From positions 1-19,570 of the forward strand of contig CAIYQS010000023.1 of NCBI GenBank assembly GCA_903928395.1: a stretch of DNA of 19,570 bases. Direction: 5' to 3'. How positions within the stretch are numbered: position 1 is the first letter of the stretch; the number at the start of each line of letters is the position of its first letter. The notes under the pieces were generated by a model, which saw only the letters and a list, made by a program, of their open reading frames with translations, was not told the DNA's origin and did not search any database. The stretch comes from an uncultured Actinomycetes bacterium (GTDB lineage: Bacteria > Actinomycetota > Actinomycetes > Nanopelagicales > Nanopelagicaceae). The translations under genes were made by a program, and so were the position numbers. Shown piece by piece: positions 7,963 through 15,340 of the stretch.

Positions 7963-8480
7963 TAACGCTCCCGAGCGGTCAGAGAGTACTCACGAACGCG
8001 TCCAAGCGCGGGCAAGAACATTGGAGTGAAAATGACCGTCCACAGTAAATTCCCGAGTAGCACGGTAGCGTCGTGTCTAAGGGATCCATTTTCTTCCCCT
8101 AATAGTGCCCCGAATACCAGGTAAGCGATAAGTGAGAGCGATACGCCAACTGCTACAAAAATTACGAAAGTAATTGGCGAGGAAGCCAAATCAGAAATCG
8201 AATCTCGGTTAACAGCGAATAAAAATCCAATAGAGGTCAGAATCAAAGCCCACTGTCCAAATGGCGCGTTAGAGGTTGGAGACAAATCCAGAACCAATCC
8301 AGCAAGAAACCCGGTGACGATCGCACCATTATGGTCTTCGAAAGCGATGAGTGAAATTGCGATCGCTAAGTAAAGGGAGAAACCCGAGATCGGAAAATGA
8401 ATCAATGAAACCGCAGATTCTTGAACAACAAATAACACAAAGAAGAATCCGAGCGTAGAGACAATTCGAATCGGACTCAT
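7962..8480 (-). CDS. mreD: Rod shape-determining membrane protein MreD
   Basis: 172-residue very hydrophobic protein with about five membrane segments and conserved-looking polar positions in the middle (FLAGLVLDLSPTSNAPFGQWAL, about 58-79), where MreD proteins carry an Asp-rich turn. MreD is an integral membrane part of the elongasome that works with MreC to regulate PBP2-RodA. Sequence conservation in this family is low, so position between mreC and PBP2 carries much of the weight. The ATG at 8480 is 3 nt after the mreC stop with a weak AAGAAG upstream, and the stop overlaps the PBP2 start, so translation is coupled on both sides. Confidence 0.87.
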   Translation of the reverse strand: MSPIRIVSTLGFFFVLFVVQESAVSLIHFPISGFSLYLAIAISLIAFEDHNGAIVTGFLAGLVLDLSPTSNAPFGQWALILTSIGFLFAVNRDSISDLASSPITFVIFVAVGVSLSLIAYLVFGALLGEENGSLRHDATVLLGNLLWTVIFTPMFLPALGRVREYSLTARER

Positions 8481-8483
8481 CGA

Positions 8484-9458
8484 TTACTTCTTAGGCGTAA
8501 CAGTTGGAGTTGGAATTGAAGTGGGAGTAGGACTCGTCGTGGGAGTAGCACCAGGGATAAGAAGTGGCGCTGGCGTGACATAGACCGTGACCCTTGGATT
8601 AGGAGAAGGCAAAATTGGCGTGCGTGGAGCTGACGTCGGAGCACTCAAAACAACAGCAACAACCCCAAGGTCATTGAGGTTCGCATAAGAATTGACCGTC
8701 GCGGTCTGGGTTAACGAATCAGCGGAATTATCAACGCCAACAACTGCCCCTACTGGAACTCCGGGAACAAAGGGTTTGTTACCTTCTGACCCATTTGTTA
8801 AAAGCGTGTCACCAGCTTTAATCGTGCCAGCGGGATCAAGTAAAACTAAAGAATATTCGGTGGAGCCGAGTCCGGACAAAACTCCAATGCTCTGGCTGCG
8901 TGCAATTCTGACGCCTACTTTAAAACTTGGATCACTCATTAATAACACAATTGCCGAACTACCAGTTGTAGATTTCACCAGACCAACAAGTCCGTTTTGC
9001 GAAATCACCGTCATATCAGGGTGGATTCCGCTAGCGCTGCCAGCATCGATCGTAATTGTTTGCGAAAAACTGGAAGCCGATCCCCGAGCTATCACTCTTG
9101 CGGCAACGACTTTATAATTTCCTCGCCCGGCTAAATCGAGAACTGCTTTCAATTGAGTGAGCTGCCCTTTGGTATCGCCTGCCATCGCCAATTCGCCCTT
9201 AAGTAATTTGTTAAGTGCTAATTCTTGATTGAGTTCTGCATTGGTTTTTCCGAAATTCTTGATATCTCCGAAAAATCGTCCAACGGGTGAGAAGATCGTC
9301 GAGACGGTTCGCTGCACGGGAGAAAGAATCGTTTGCGTAACGGATCGTGACCCCTTGGTCAGACTCACCCCTCGTAGATCTAATGTGATGAAGAAGAGCG
9401 CCGTAACTAATAAAATAACGAGCAGTAGTCGGGAACGGTTACCGCCGCCTCTTGCCAC
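8484..9458 (-). CDS. mreC: Rod shape-determining protein MreC
   Basis: 324-residue bitopic membrane protein. A basic N-terminus (MARGGGNRSR) and a transmembrane helix (about 11-29) precede a likely coiled coil (about 70-108) and the extracytoplasmic beta domain (about 115-272), which has the family-typical ASGIHPDMTVIS and GLVGLV segments. MreC scaffolds MreB, MreD and PBP2 and activates wall synthesis. The last ~50 residues are an unusual Pro/Thr/Ser-rich tail (TPTTSPTPTSIPTPTVTPKK) absent from short MreC proteins. The start is the GTG at 9458 with AGAGGA 6 nt upstream. It lies 29 nt after mreB with no terminator between them. Confidence 0.92.
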   Translation of the reverse strand: MARGGGNRSRLLLVILLVTALFFITLDLRGVSLTKGSRSVTQTILSPVQRTVSTIFSPVGRFFGDIKNFGKTNAELNQELALNKLLKGELAMAGDTKGQLTQLKAVLDLAGRGNYKVVAARVIARGSASSFSQTITIDAGSASGIHPDMTVISQNGLVGLVKSTTGSSAIVLLMSDPSFKVGVRIARSQSIGVLSGLGSTEYSLVLLDPAGTIKAGDTLLTNGSEGNKPFVPGVPVGAVVGVDNSADSLTQTATVNSYANLNDLGVVAVVLSAPTSAPRTPILPSPNPRVTVYVTPAPLLIPGATPTTSPTPTSIPTPTVTPKK

Positions 9459-9487
9459 AGAAGTCCTCTACCAAACTCGCAACGGTG

Positions 9488-10531
9488 TTATCGACGTGGC
9501 TCAGAGATCAAAACCTTTTCAAGGGCTTCGAACTCTTCAACGCATTTTCCTGATCCTTCAGCCACTGCCTGGAGTGGACGTTCACAAATGTGAACCGGCA
9601 TTCCTGTTTCGACGCGAAGCCGCTCATCTAATCCGCGCAGAAGTGCGCCGCCGCCAGTAAGGACAATGCCTCGATCCATCAAATCGCTCGCGAGTTCTGG
9701 TGGAGTCTTATCTAACGTGCTTTTAACTGCGTTTACTATCTGATTGACGGGCTCCTCAAGCGCCTTTCGGATCTCTTCGGCTGATACAAAGATGGTCTTT
9801 GGAAGTCCAGTTGCGAGGTCGCGGCCGCGAATTTCGGCGTCTAATTCACCTGGAAGCTTATAAGCGGAGCCGATAGCCATCTTGATTTCTTCTGCAGTGC
9901 GTTCACCGAGCAAGAGTGAGTACTCACGCTTCACATAATCAATAATTGCTTGATCCAGCTCATCGCCACCAATGCGAATGGAGAGCGCAGTAACAATTCC
10001 GCCAAGTGAAATGACAGCAACTTCGGTGGTTCCCCCGCCGATATCGACAACCATGTTCCCTGTTGGCTCGTGGATCGGAAGCCCTGCTCCTATAGCTGCG
10101 GCCATTGGCTCTTCAATAATGTAAACCTTGCGAGCACCTGCGGCATATCCAGCATCTTTAACGGCGCGTTGTTCAACACCAGTAATTCCAGATGGCACGC
10201 AGACGACGATGCGTGGCTTGGCTAGGTAACGACGGCGATGTACTTTTTGGATGAAGTAACGGAGCATCCGCTCTGTCGTATCGAAATCGGCAATTACGCC
10301 ATCCTTGAGAGGGCGAATCGCAACAATATTGCCCGGGGTCCGACCAATCATGCGCTTGGCTTCCGTACCCACGGCAAGAATTGCACCTGTATCTTGATTT
10401 ACTGCAACAACGCTTGGCTCGTTGAGAACAATTCCCCTGCCGCGGACGTAGACCAGCGTATTTGCGGTGCCTAGATCAACCGCCATATCGCGACCAATAA
10501 ATGACATCCGGCTTGGCTTTTGTTTGCTCAC
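9488..10531 (-). CDS. mreB: Actin-like rod shape protein MreB
   Basis: 347-residue bacterial actin that forms membrane-bound filaments guiding the elongasome. ATP-binding motifs are phosphate 1 DLGTANT (19-25), phosphate 2 DIGGGTTE (163-170) and the adenosine motif TGGGALLRGL (292-301). EEPMAAAIGAG (140-150) is also typical. The length is normal. The start is placed at GTG 10531 because AAAGG lies 6 nt upstream. An in-frame ATG at 10507 (MSFIGRDMAVD), where many homologues begin, lacks a Shine-Dalgarno sequence and would shorten the protein by 8 residues. It follows ndk by 17 nt and heads the mreBCD-PBP2-rodA set. Confidence 0.96.
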   Translation of the reverse strand: MSKQKPSRMSFIGRDMAVDLGTANTLVYVRGRGIVLNEPSVVAVNQDTGAILAVGTEAKRMIGRTPGNIVAIRPLKDGVIADFDTTERMLRYFIQKVHRRRYLAKPRIVVCVPSGITGVEQRAVKDAGYAAGARKVYIIEEPMAAAIGAGLPIHEPTGNMVVDIGGGTTEVAVISLGGIVTALSIRIGGDELDQAIIDYVKREYSLLLGERTAEEIKMAIGSAYKLPGELDAEIRGRDLATGLPKTIFVSAEEIRKALEEPVNQIVNAVKSTLDKTPPELASDLMDRGIVLTGGGALLRGLDERLRVETGMPVHICERPLQAVAEGSGKCVEEFEALEKVLISEPRR

Positions 10532-10548
10532 AAGAGACCTTTCTTAAC

Positions 10549-10971
10549 TTACTTTGATAATTCAGGGAAGAAGATTTTGATTTCACGATCTGCAGACTCA
10601 GGAGAGTCCGAACCATGAACGATGTTTTGGACAACTTTTGTTCCTTGATCTCGAGCCAAATCTCCGCGGATCGTGCCAGGTTCTGCGACAGTTGGATCTG
10701 TTGCACCAGCAAGTTTTCGGAATCCTTCAATGACACGATTGCCTTCAGCAATCACTGCGACGATCGGACCTGACAACATGAACTCAACGAGTGGTTCGAA
10801 AAATGGTTTTCCTTCATGTTCGGCATAGTGACGAACCGAGAGCGCGCGATCTGCTTCTAACATCTTGAGCGCAGAAATCACATAACCTTTTTTTTCGACT
10901 CGGGAAAGCACTTCGCCTACCAAATTGCGCCTAACGCCATCGGGTTTGACCAAGATCAGAGTTCTTTCCAT
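10549..10971 (-). CDS. ndk: Nucleoside diphosphate kinase
   Basis: 140-residue cytosolic enzyme that transfers the gamma phosphate of ATP to other NDPs through a phosphohistidine. The N-terminus MERTLILVKPDGV, the active site NIVHGSDS with His119, and the C-terminal EIKIFFPE block are diagnostic, and the length matches the family. The ATG at 10971 has no Shine-Dalgarno sequence: the preceding bases are CACTTCCCCC. TAATAC ends 9 nt upstream of the ATG and could be the -10 of a leaderless transcript. It sits between the DUF4233 gene and mreB, its normal actinobacterial place. Confidence 0.96.
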   Translation of the reverse strand: MERTLILVKPDGVRRNLVGEVLSRVEKKGYVISALKMLEADRALSVRHYAEHEGKPFFEPLVEFMLSGPIVAVIAEGNRVIEGFRKLAGATDPTVAEPGTIRGDLARDQGTKVVQNIVHGSDSPESADREIKIFFPELSK

Positions 10972-10973
10972 GG

Positions 10974-10996
10974 GGGAAGTGTATTAGGTACTTCCC
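10974..10996. repeat. Inverted repeat around the putative ndk -10
   Basis: Plus-strand GGGAAGT (10974-10980), 9-nt spacer, ACTTCCC (10990-10996): perfect 7-bp arms. The spacer holds the bases of the TAATAC box (10986-10981, minus strand) that ends 9 nt before the ndk ATG. Its position over a start site fits an operator; as RNA it could only form a hairpin if transcription comes from upstream. Confidence 0.5.
10981..10986 (-). promoter_or_regulatory. Candidate -10 box of leaderless ndk transcript
   Basis: Minus-strand TAATAC at 10986-10981, leaving 9 nt before the ATG at 10971, so a start site would fall at or within a few bases of the ATG. No convincing -35 hexamer is visible at the normal distance. 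The missing Shine-Dalgarno sequence in front of ndk supports the idea. Confidence 0.35.
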
Positions 10997-11010
10997 AAGG
11001 CAAAGAATCG

Positions 11011-11025
11011 TGGGGTTTTGCCCCA
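11011..11025 (-). terminator. Weak hairpin between DUF4233 gene and ndk
   Basis: Minus strand TGGGG-CAAAA-CCCCA is a 5-bp, mostly G-C stem just after the DUF4233 stop. The bases after it (CGATTCTTTG) are not a proper T-run, so termination would be weak at best. It may only mark the end of the preceding gene. Confidence 0.3.
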
Positions 11026-11047
11026 TAAAATCGAGAAATATGACGAA

Positions 11048-11380
11048 TTAATTAGTGGGCGGGTTTGCCAGCATCGCGGCTCGAATGGCTTCACCCTTGC
11101 GTCCGATGACAAATGCACTCACCCAAAGCACAGCAAAGAGAGCACCCAAGAAGTACATGGCGGGAACAACCACTCCATAGCCGATCAGACAAAGCTGCCA
11201 GATTGAGCCGAGATACCACCCAGTCATATTTTTCATGACTCCAGCAGTCAGGAGAATTACGACCGCAAGGGCTCCGCCCAGCGAGAGTGCAAGTGCTCCG
11301 TGCTTTTCCATCGCCAAAAGCAAAGCGAATCCCATAACCAAAGATTCCATCGCAAGAACTGCGGATCCTAAGACTCTCAC
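11048..11380 (-). CDS. DUF4233 family membrane protein of unknown function
   Basis: 110-residue protein with about four hydrophobic segments (roughly 3-23, 28-49, 54-72 and 74-93) and a basic C-terminus. No catalytic motif is visible. Small membrane proteins at this position, directly after folC and before ndk, are known in actinobacteria as DUF4233; that assignment rests on context and general composition. The start is the GTG at 11380, whose GTGA overlaps the folC stop codon by 4 nt. This places it in the same message and suggests translational coupling to folC. The frame is open further upstream inside folC, but that portion is an out-of-frame reading of folC. A function in folate or nucleotide metabolism is only a guess. 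Confidence 0.75.
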   Translation of the reverse strand: MRVLGSAVLAMESLVMGFALLLAMEKHGALALSLGGALAVVILLTAGVMKNMTGWYLGSIWQLCLIGYGVVVPAMYFLGALFAVLWVSAFVIGRKGEAIRAAMLANPPTN

Positions 11381-12729
11381 TCTATTGCACCAGAAATAGA
11401 TCGGAGGATTGCTCGAGATTCGCCGGCAGTTACGACCGAACCGGTTATGACAACTGCAGAGATTCCTTCGCTGACCTGATTGATAAGAGTGCACTGTTCC
11501 ATCGCATACGTGATTGCGCTGCGAAGATCGTTCTCTTTGAAAACCCGATCGGATCCAAATACCCCGACAGCAAGTTCGAAGAGAGCATCTACTGGTAGCG
11601 CGCGATCCGAACTGCTTTGTGTCACGACCAATCGGTCAATAATCGGTTCCAATTCCTGAAGTACTCCGAGCACATCTTTATCACCGAGTATTGCGACAAC
11701 TCCAAATATGGATTCGAAATCAAATTCCTTCGCGAGGGTTGCGGCTAGAGCGTGCGCTCCATGAGGATTATGAGCTGCATCAACGATGACCGTGGGGTCA
11801 CGATACAAAATCTCTAAGCGACCTGGAGAATCCACATTTGCAAATGCGCGTCGAACGATTTCGTCATCTAATTTAACCCCGGCGAAAGCCTCCGCAGCGG
11901 CGAGTGTGACTGCTGCATTAGTGGATTGGTGAGCGCCGTAAAGCGGGATAAAAATATCTTCGTACAAACCAAAGATGCCATTGATGGCGACGAGTTGGCC
12001 ACCGACCGCTAGGTCGCGCCTTGCGACACTAAACTCAACTCCTTCGCGATATGGAATCGCAGCCCGCTCCAAGACTCGCGCCGTAAGTACAGTCGCGGCT
12101 TCAGGAGGTTGCGCGGCCATAACTACATGCGACTCTGGTTTGATGATGCCAGATTTCGTTAGCGCTATTTCTGCGATCGTATTTCCTAAATATTCCTGAT
12201 GATCGAGTCCAATAGGGGTAATTACAGAGACCTGACTTTGAACGACATTGGTGGCATCCCACTCCCCCCCCATCCCCGCTTCGATAATGGCAATATCGAC
12301 TGGAAATTCGGCAAAAGCTACAAATGCCAGCGCAGTCATCGCCTCAAAGAAGGAGATTGGATGCGGCTGACGGCTATCTATAAGGTCAAGATAGAGGGCG
12401 ACATCGTTATACGTCGCGATCATTCCCTCCGGAGGAATCGGTAAACCATTAATGGAAATACGCTCCAGAAAGCTTTCAAGGTGCGGGCTGGTGTATCGAC
12501 CCGTTCGGTAACCAAGTTCGCGGAACAAGGAATCAATCATGCGGGCGGTTGTGGTTTTTCCGTTAGTTCCCACAATGTGAATAGTTGGATAAGAAAGTTG
12601 TGGACTTCCTAAGGCATCACAAAGTGCCGCGATCCTATCTAGTGAAGGTTCCAGTCTGGTTTCAGGCCAGCGTTTCAACAACGCTTCATAAATTAAATCA
12701 AGCACTTGGAGATCTTCTGGTGATGTCAT
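11377..12729 (-). CDS. folC: Folylpolyglutamate synthase/dihydrofolate synthase
   Basis: 450-residue Mur-ligase-family enzyme that joins glutamate to dihydropteroate or to folates. The P-loop GTNGKTTT is at 54-61, followed by YTSPHLESFLERI (79-91), the acidic GMGGEWDATN segment (about 152-161), the lysine of ALTKSGI (Lys192) that is carbamylated in the family, and HNPHG (320-324). The start is set at ATG 12729, 7 nt after the valS stop with a weak AGAGA in front. A TTG nine codons upstream would lie inside valS. Many actinobacterial FolC proteins have both activities; sequence alone does not settle this here. It is coupled to the downstream DUF4233 gene. Confidence 0.94.
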   Translation of the reverse strand: MTSPEDLQVLDLIYEALLKRWPETRLEPSLDRIAALCDALGSPQLSYPTIHIVGTNGKTTTARMIDSLFRELGYRTGRYTSPHLESFLERISINGLPIPPEGMIATYNDVALYLDLIDSRQPHPISFFEAMTALAFVAFAEFPVDIAIIEAGMGGEWDATNVVQSQVSVITPIGLDHQEYLGNTIAEIALTKSGIIKPESHVVMAAQPPEAATVLTARVLERAAIPYREGVEFSVARRDLAVGGQLVAINGIFGLYEDIFIPLYGAHQSTNAAVTLAAAEAFAGVKLDDEIVRRAFANVDSPGRLEILYRDPTVIVDAAHNPHGAHALAATLAKEFDFESIFGVVAILGDKDVLGVLQELEPIIDRLVVTQSSSDRALPVDALFELAVGVFGSDRVFKENDLRSAITYAMEQCTLINQVSEGISAVVITGSVVTAGESRAILRSISGAIE

Positions 12730-12736
12730 GATTTCT

Positions 12737-15319
12737 CTATTCGGAGGGTAGAGCAATTAGTGCTGCTTCAATGCGTTCAATATCGGCAGTTGTCATCTCT
12801 AAGCGTTCTCGAATTTCGGTCACTACAGCAAGCGGGGCTTTCGCCATGAAACCTTCATTTTCCAGTTTGACTTTTGCTGTTGCCAAATCTTTTTGTGCAG
12901 TTGCTAAATCTTTTGTTAACCGAGCTCGCTCAGCCACAAGGTCGATCGCTCCCGTTAAATCAAATTCAACTTTGACGGATCCGACTTCGATCTTTGCACT
13001 GTACTTTCCATCTGCACGGTCAGCTCGAACAATGAAACGGATAGCGTCTTCGTATTTTGCCAAATCTTCCAACCCAGAGAAGCGGGCAATGATTTTGACC
13101 GAGGGCTTAATTCCTTGATCATTTCTGAAACGGCGAATTTCGGTGATGATCTCTTGAATTGCGGCAACGCTCTTCAATGCTTTTTCGCTTTCGTGAGATG
13201 CCTGTTGTCTAGGCCAACTTGCAATAACAAGCGAGTCACCGCCTGTGAGGTTGCACCAAATTTCCTCGGTAATGAAAGGCATCACCGGATGGAGTAATCG
13301 CATCAACTGTTCAAGAACAAATCCAAGAACGCGAGATGTAGTCGCGCTATTACTTCCAGCAAAAGTGGACTTCGTGAGTTCGAGATACCAGTCGCATAAG
13401 TCATCCCAGGCGAAGTGATAAATAAGCTCCAGGGCTTTTGCAAATTCAAACGAATCTAAGAGCGCATCCGCTTCCACAACGGTCTCATTAAGGCGAACAA
13501 GAATCCATTGATCAATCAAGTTAAGCGAAGCAAAGGCCGGAAGTTCTCCTTCGGTCTGCGCACCATTGAGCATTGCAAAACGTGAGGCGTTCCAAAGTTT
13601 TGTGGCAAAATTTCGAGAACCCGCAATCCATTCTTCGGCGAGCGCCTGATCTGCTCCTGGATTTGCCATCCGAGCCAAAGTAAAGCGAAGCGCATCGGAT
13701 CCATATTTGTCCATGAATTCAATGGGATCGATGCCATTTCCGCGGCTCTTCGACATCTTCTTGCCAAATTTGTCGCGGACTAGCCCATGGAGCGCAATTG
13801 TGTCGAAAGGTTGAACGCCATCCATGGCGTAGAGCCCAAGCATCATCATGCGGGCGACCCAGAAAAAGAGAATGTCATACCCCGTGACCAATACAGATGT
13901 TGGGTAAAACTTTTCAAGATCTGCGGTTTCGTTAGGCCAGCCGAGCGTCGAAAATGGCCAGAGCCCGGAAGAGAACCAGGTATCCAATACATCTGGATCT
14001 TGGGTATAGCCCGCAGGAGGTTCTTCTCCTGGGCCACAAACAACTACCTCATCATTAGGGCCGTAGAAAACTGGAATCCGGTGACCCCACCAAAGTTGCC
14101 TTGAAATACACCAATCGTGCATTCCATCAACCCAATCGAAGTACCGCGGAGCAAGCTCTTCAGGAGAAATATTTACGCGGCCATCACGAACAGCATCTCC
14201 AGCGGCCTTGGCAAGTGGACCGACTTTCACAAACCATTGTTTAGAAAGCAGTGGTTCAACAATTGTGTCGCAGCGGCTGCAGTGACCAACCGAGTGAAGG
14301 TATGGGCGCTTTTCTGCAACAACTCGTCCTTCGCGGCGAAGCTCTTCTACAACCGCAACGCGGGCAACAAATCGATCCATGCCATCGAACTCGGTGTTGG
14401 AACCTTCCATCACGGCATGAATATTCATGATGATAGGCATTTCGATTCCGTGGCGTGACGCCATCTCAAAGTCATTTGGATCGTGAGCACCAGTAACTTT
14501 TACAGCGCCAGTTCCAAAATCTGGATCGACCAATTCATCGGCGATAATCGGAATCCATCGGTTAGCGAGCGGAAGCAAAACTTTTTTACCGATGAGGTGT
14601 GCGTATCGTGGATCATCGGGATGAACCGCAACGGCGCCATCACCGAGCATTGTTTCTGGACGAGTGGTGGCGACCGTTATCTGAAGATCATCGTCGCCAT
14701 AACGGACCGAAACAAACTCCCCTTCAACATCCGAGTGTTCAACTTCGATATCAGAAAGGGCGGTAAGGCAACGGGGACACCAATTGATAATTCTTTCGGC
14801 GCGATAAATTAATCCATCGTCATAAAGTCGTTTGAATATTGTGCGGACCGCGAGTGAGAGACCTGGATCCATAGTAAATCGTTCGCGAGTCCAGTCCACA
14901 CTGGCGCCTAATCGTTTCATTTGATCGAGAATCAAGCCACCGGATTCGGCCTTCCACTCCCAGACTTTTTCAACAAACTTTTCGCGACCCAAGTCATGAC
15001 GCGAGGTTCCCTGGGCGGCCAACTGCTTCTCAACGAGGTTTTGAGTGGCAATCCCAGCGTGATCCATTCCTGGTAACCAGAGCGCTTCAAAGCCCTTCAT
15101 CCGCTTCATCCGGATCAAAATGTCCTGCAAGGTGAGGTCGAGCGCATGACCAATATGAAGTGATCCCGTGACATTTGGAGGTGGGATCACAATTGTAAAA
15201 GGAGGTTTATCTGAGGCGGCATCCACAGTGAAGTACCCAGCGTCAATCCACTTTTGGTAGAGCCCAGGCTCTATGTCTGCAGGAGAGAAACTTGGAGCAA
15301 GCTCCGGACGCTCATTCAT
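12737..15319 (-). CDS. valS: Valyl-tRNA synthetase
   Basis: 860-residue class Ia synthetase that charges tRNA-Val. The ATP motif HIGH (55-58, in PPNVTGSLHIGHAL) and KMSKS (521-525) are intact. The editing domain has ATTRPETMLGD (217-227). Cys pairs CPRC (181-184) and CSRC (347-350) suggest zinc sites. The anticodon-binding helical domain covers about 600-770, and the C-terminal coiled coil (about 795-858, KDLATAQKDLATAK) is the ValRS tRNA-binding arm. The ATG at 15319 has no Shine-Dalgarno sequence (CTCTCTCCTT before it). TAGACT ends 8 nt upstream, so a leaderless transcript is possible. The gene starts 21 nt after clpX and ends 7 nt before folC. Confidence 0.97.
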   Translation of the reverse strand: MNERPELAPSFSPADIEPGLYQKWIDAGYFTVDAASDKPPFTIVIPPPNVTGSLHIGHALDLTLQDILIRMKRMKGFEALWLPGMDHAGIATQNLVEKQLAAQGTSRHDLGREKFVEKVWEWKAESGGLILDQMKRLGASVDWTRERFTMDPGLSLAVRTIFKRLYDDGLIYRAERIINWCPRCLTALSDIEVEHSDVEGEFVSVRYGDDDLQITVATTRPETMLGDGAVAVHPDDPRYAHLIGKKVLLPLANRWIPIIADELVDPDFGTGAVKVTGAHDPNDFEMASRHGIEMPIIMNIHAVMEGSNTEFDGMDRFVARVAVVEELRREGRVVAEKRPYLHSVGHCSRCDTIVEPLLSKQWFVKVGPLAKAAGDAVRDGRVNISPEELAPRYFDWVDGMHDWCISRQLWWGHRIPVFYGPNDEVVVCGPGEEPPAGYTQDPDVLDTWFSSGLWPFSTLGWPNETADLEKFYPTSVLVTGYDILFFWVARMMMLGLYAMDGVQPFDTIALHGLVRDKFGKKMSKSRGNGIDPIEFMDKYGSDALRFTLARMANPGADQALAEEWIAGSRNFATKLWNASRFAMLNGAQTEGELPAFASLNLIDQWILVRLNETVVEADALLDSFEFAKALELIYHFAWDDLCDWYLELTKSTFAGSNSATTSRVLGFVLEQLMRLLHPVMPFITEEIWCNLTGGDSLVIASWPRQQASHESEKALKSVAAIQEIITEIRRFRNDQGIKPSVKIIARFSGLEDLAKYEDAIRFIVRADRADGKYSAKIEVGSVKVEFDLTGAIDLVAERARLTKDLATAQKDLATAKVKLENEGFMAKAPLAVVTEIRERLEMTTADIERIEAALIALPSE

Positions 15320-15327
15320 AAGGAGAG

Positions 15328-15333
15328 AGTCTA
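15328..15333 (-). promoter_or_regulatory. Candidate -10 box of leaderless valS transcript
   Basis: Minus-strand TAGACT at 15333-15328 lies in the 21-nt clpX-valS gap, 8 nt before the valS ATG. It matches TAnnnT, and a start site would fall at the ATG. No clear -35 is seen within the clpX coding end. Read-through from clpX also remains likely. Confidence 0.35.
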
Positions 15334-15340
15334 GATTAAG

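Noticed and set aside
11381..11494. Extended N-terminus of the DUF4233 protein
   Set aside because: It overlaps folC out of frame and is polar and Cys/Arg-rich, unlike the membrane protein that follows. The GTG at the folC stop is preferred.
12745..12750. TACCCT in the end of valS as a folC promoter
   Set aside because: It lies in valS codons. The nearest -35-like TTGAAG is 15 nt away, a poor spacing, and folC is well placed for cotranscription with valS.
12771..14812. Several plus-strand open frames opposite valS
   Set aside because: valS is intact with all motifs in the other strand, and the antisense frames look like random composition.
15320..15340. Possible T-box upstream of valS
   Set aside because: Only 21 nt separate clpX and valS, far too little for a T-box, and no T-box sequence is present.
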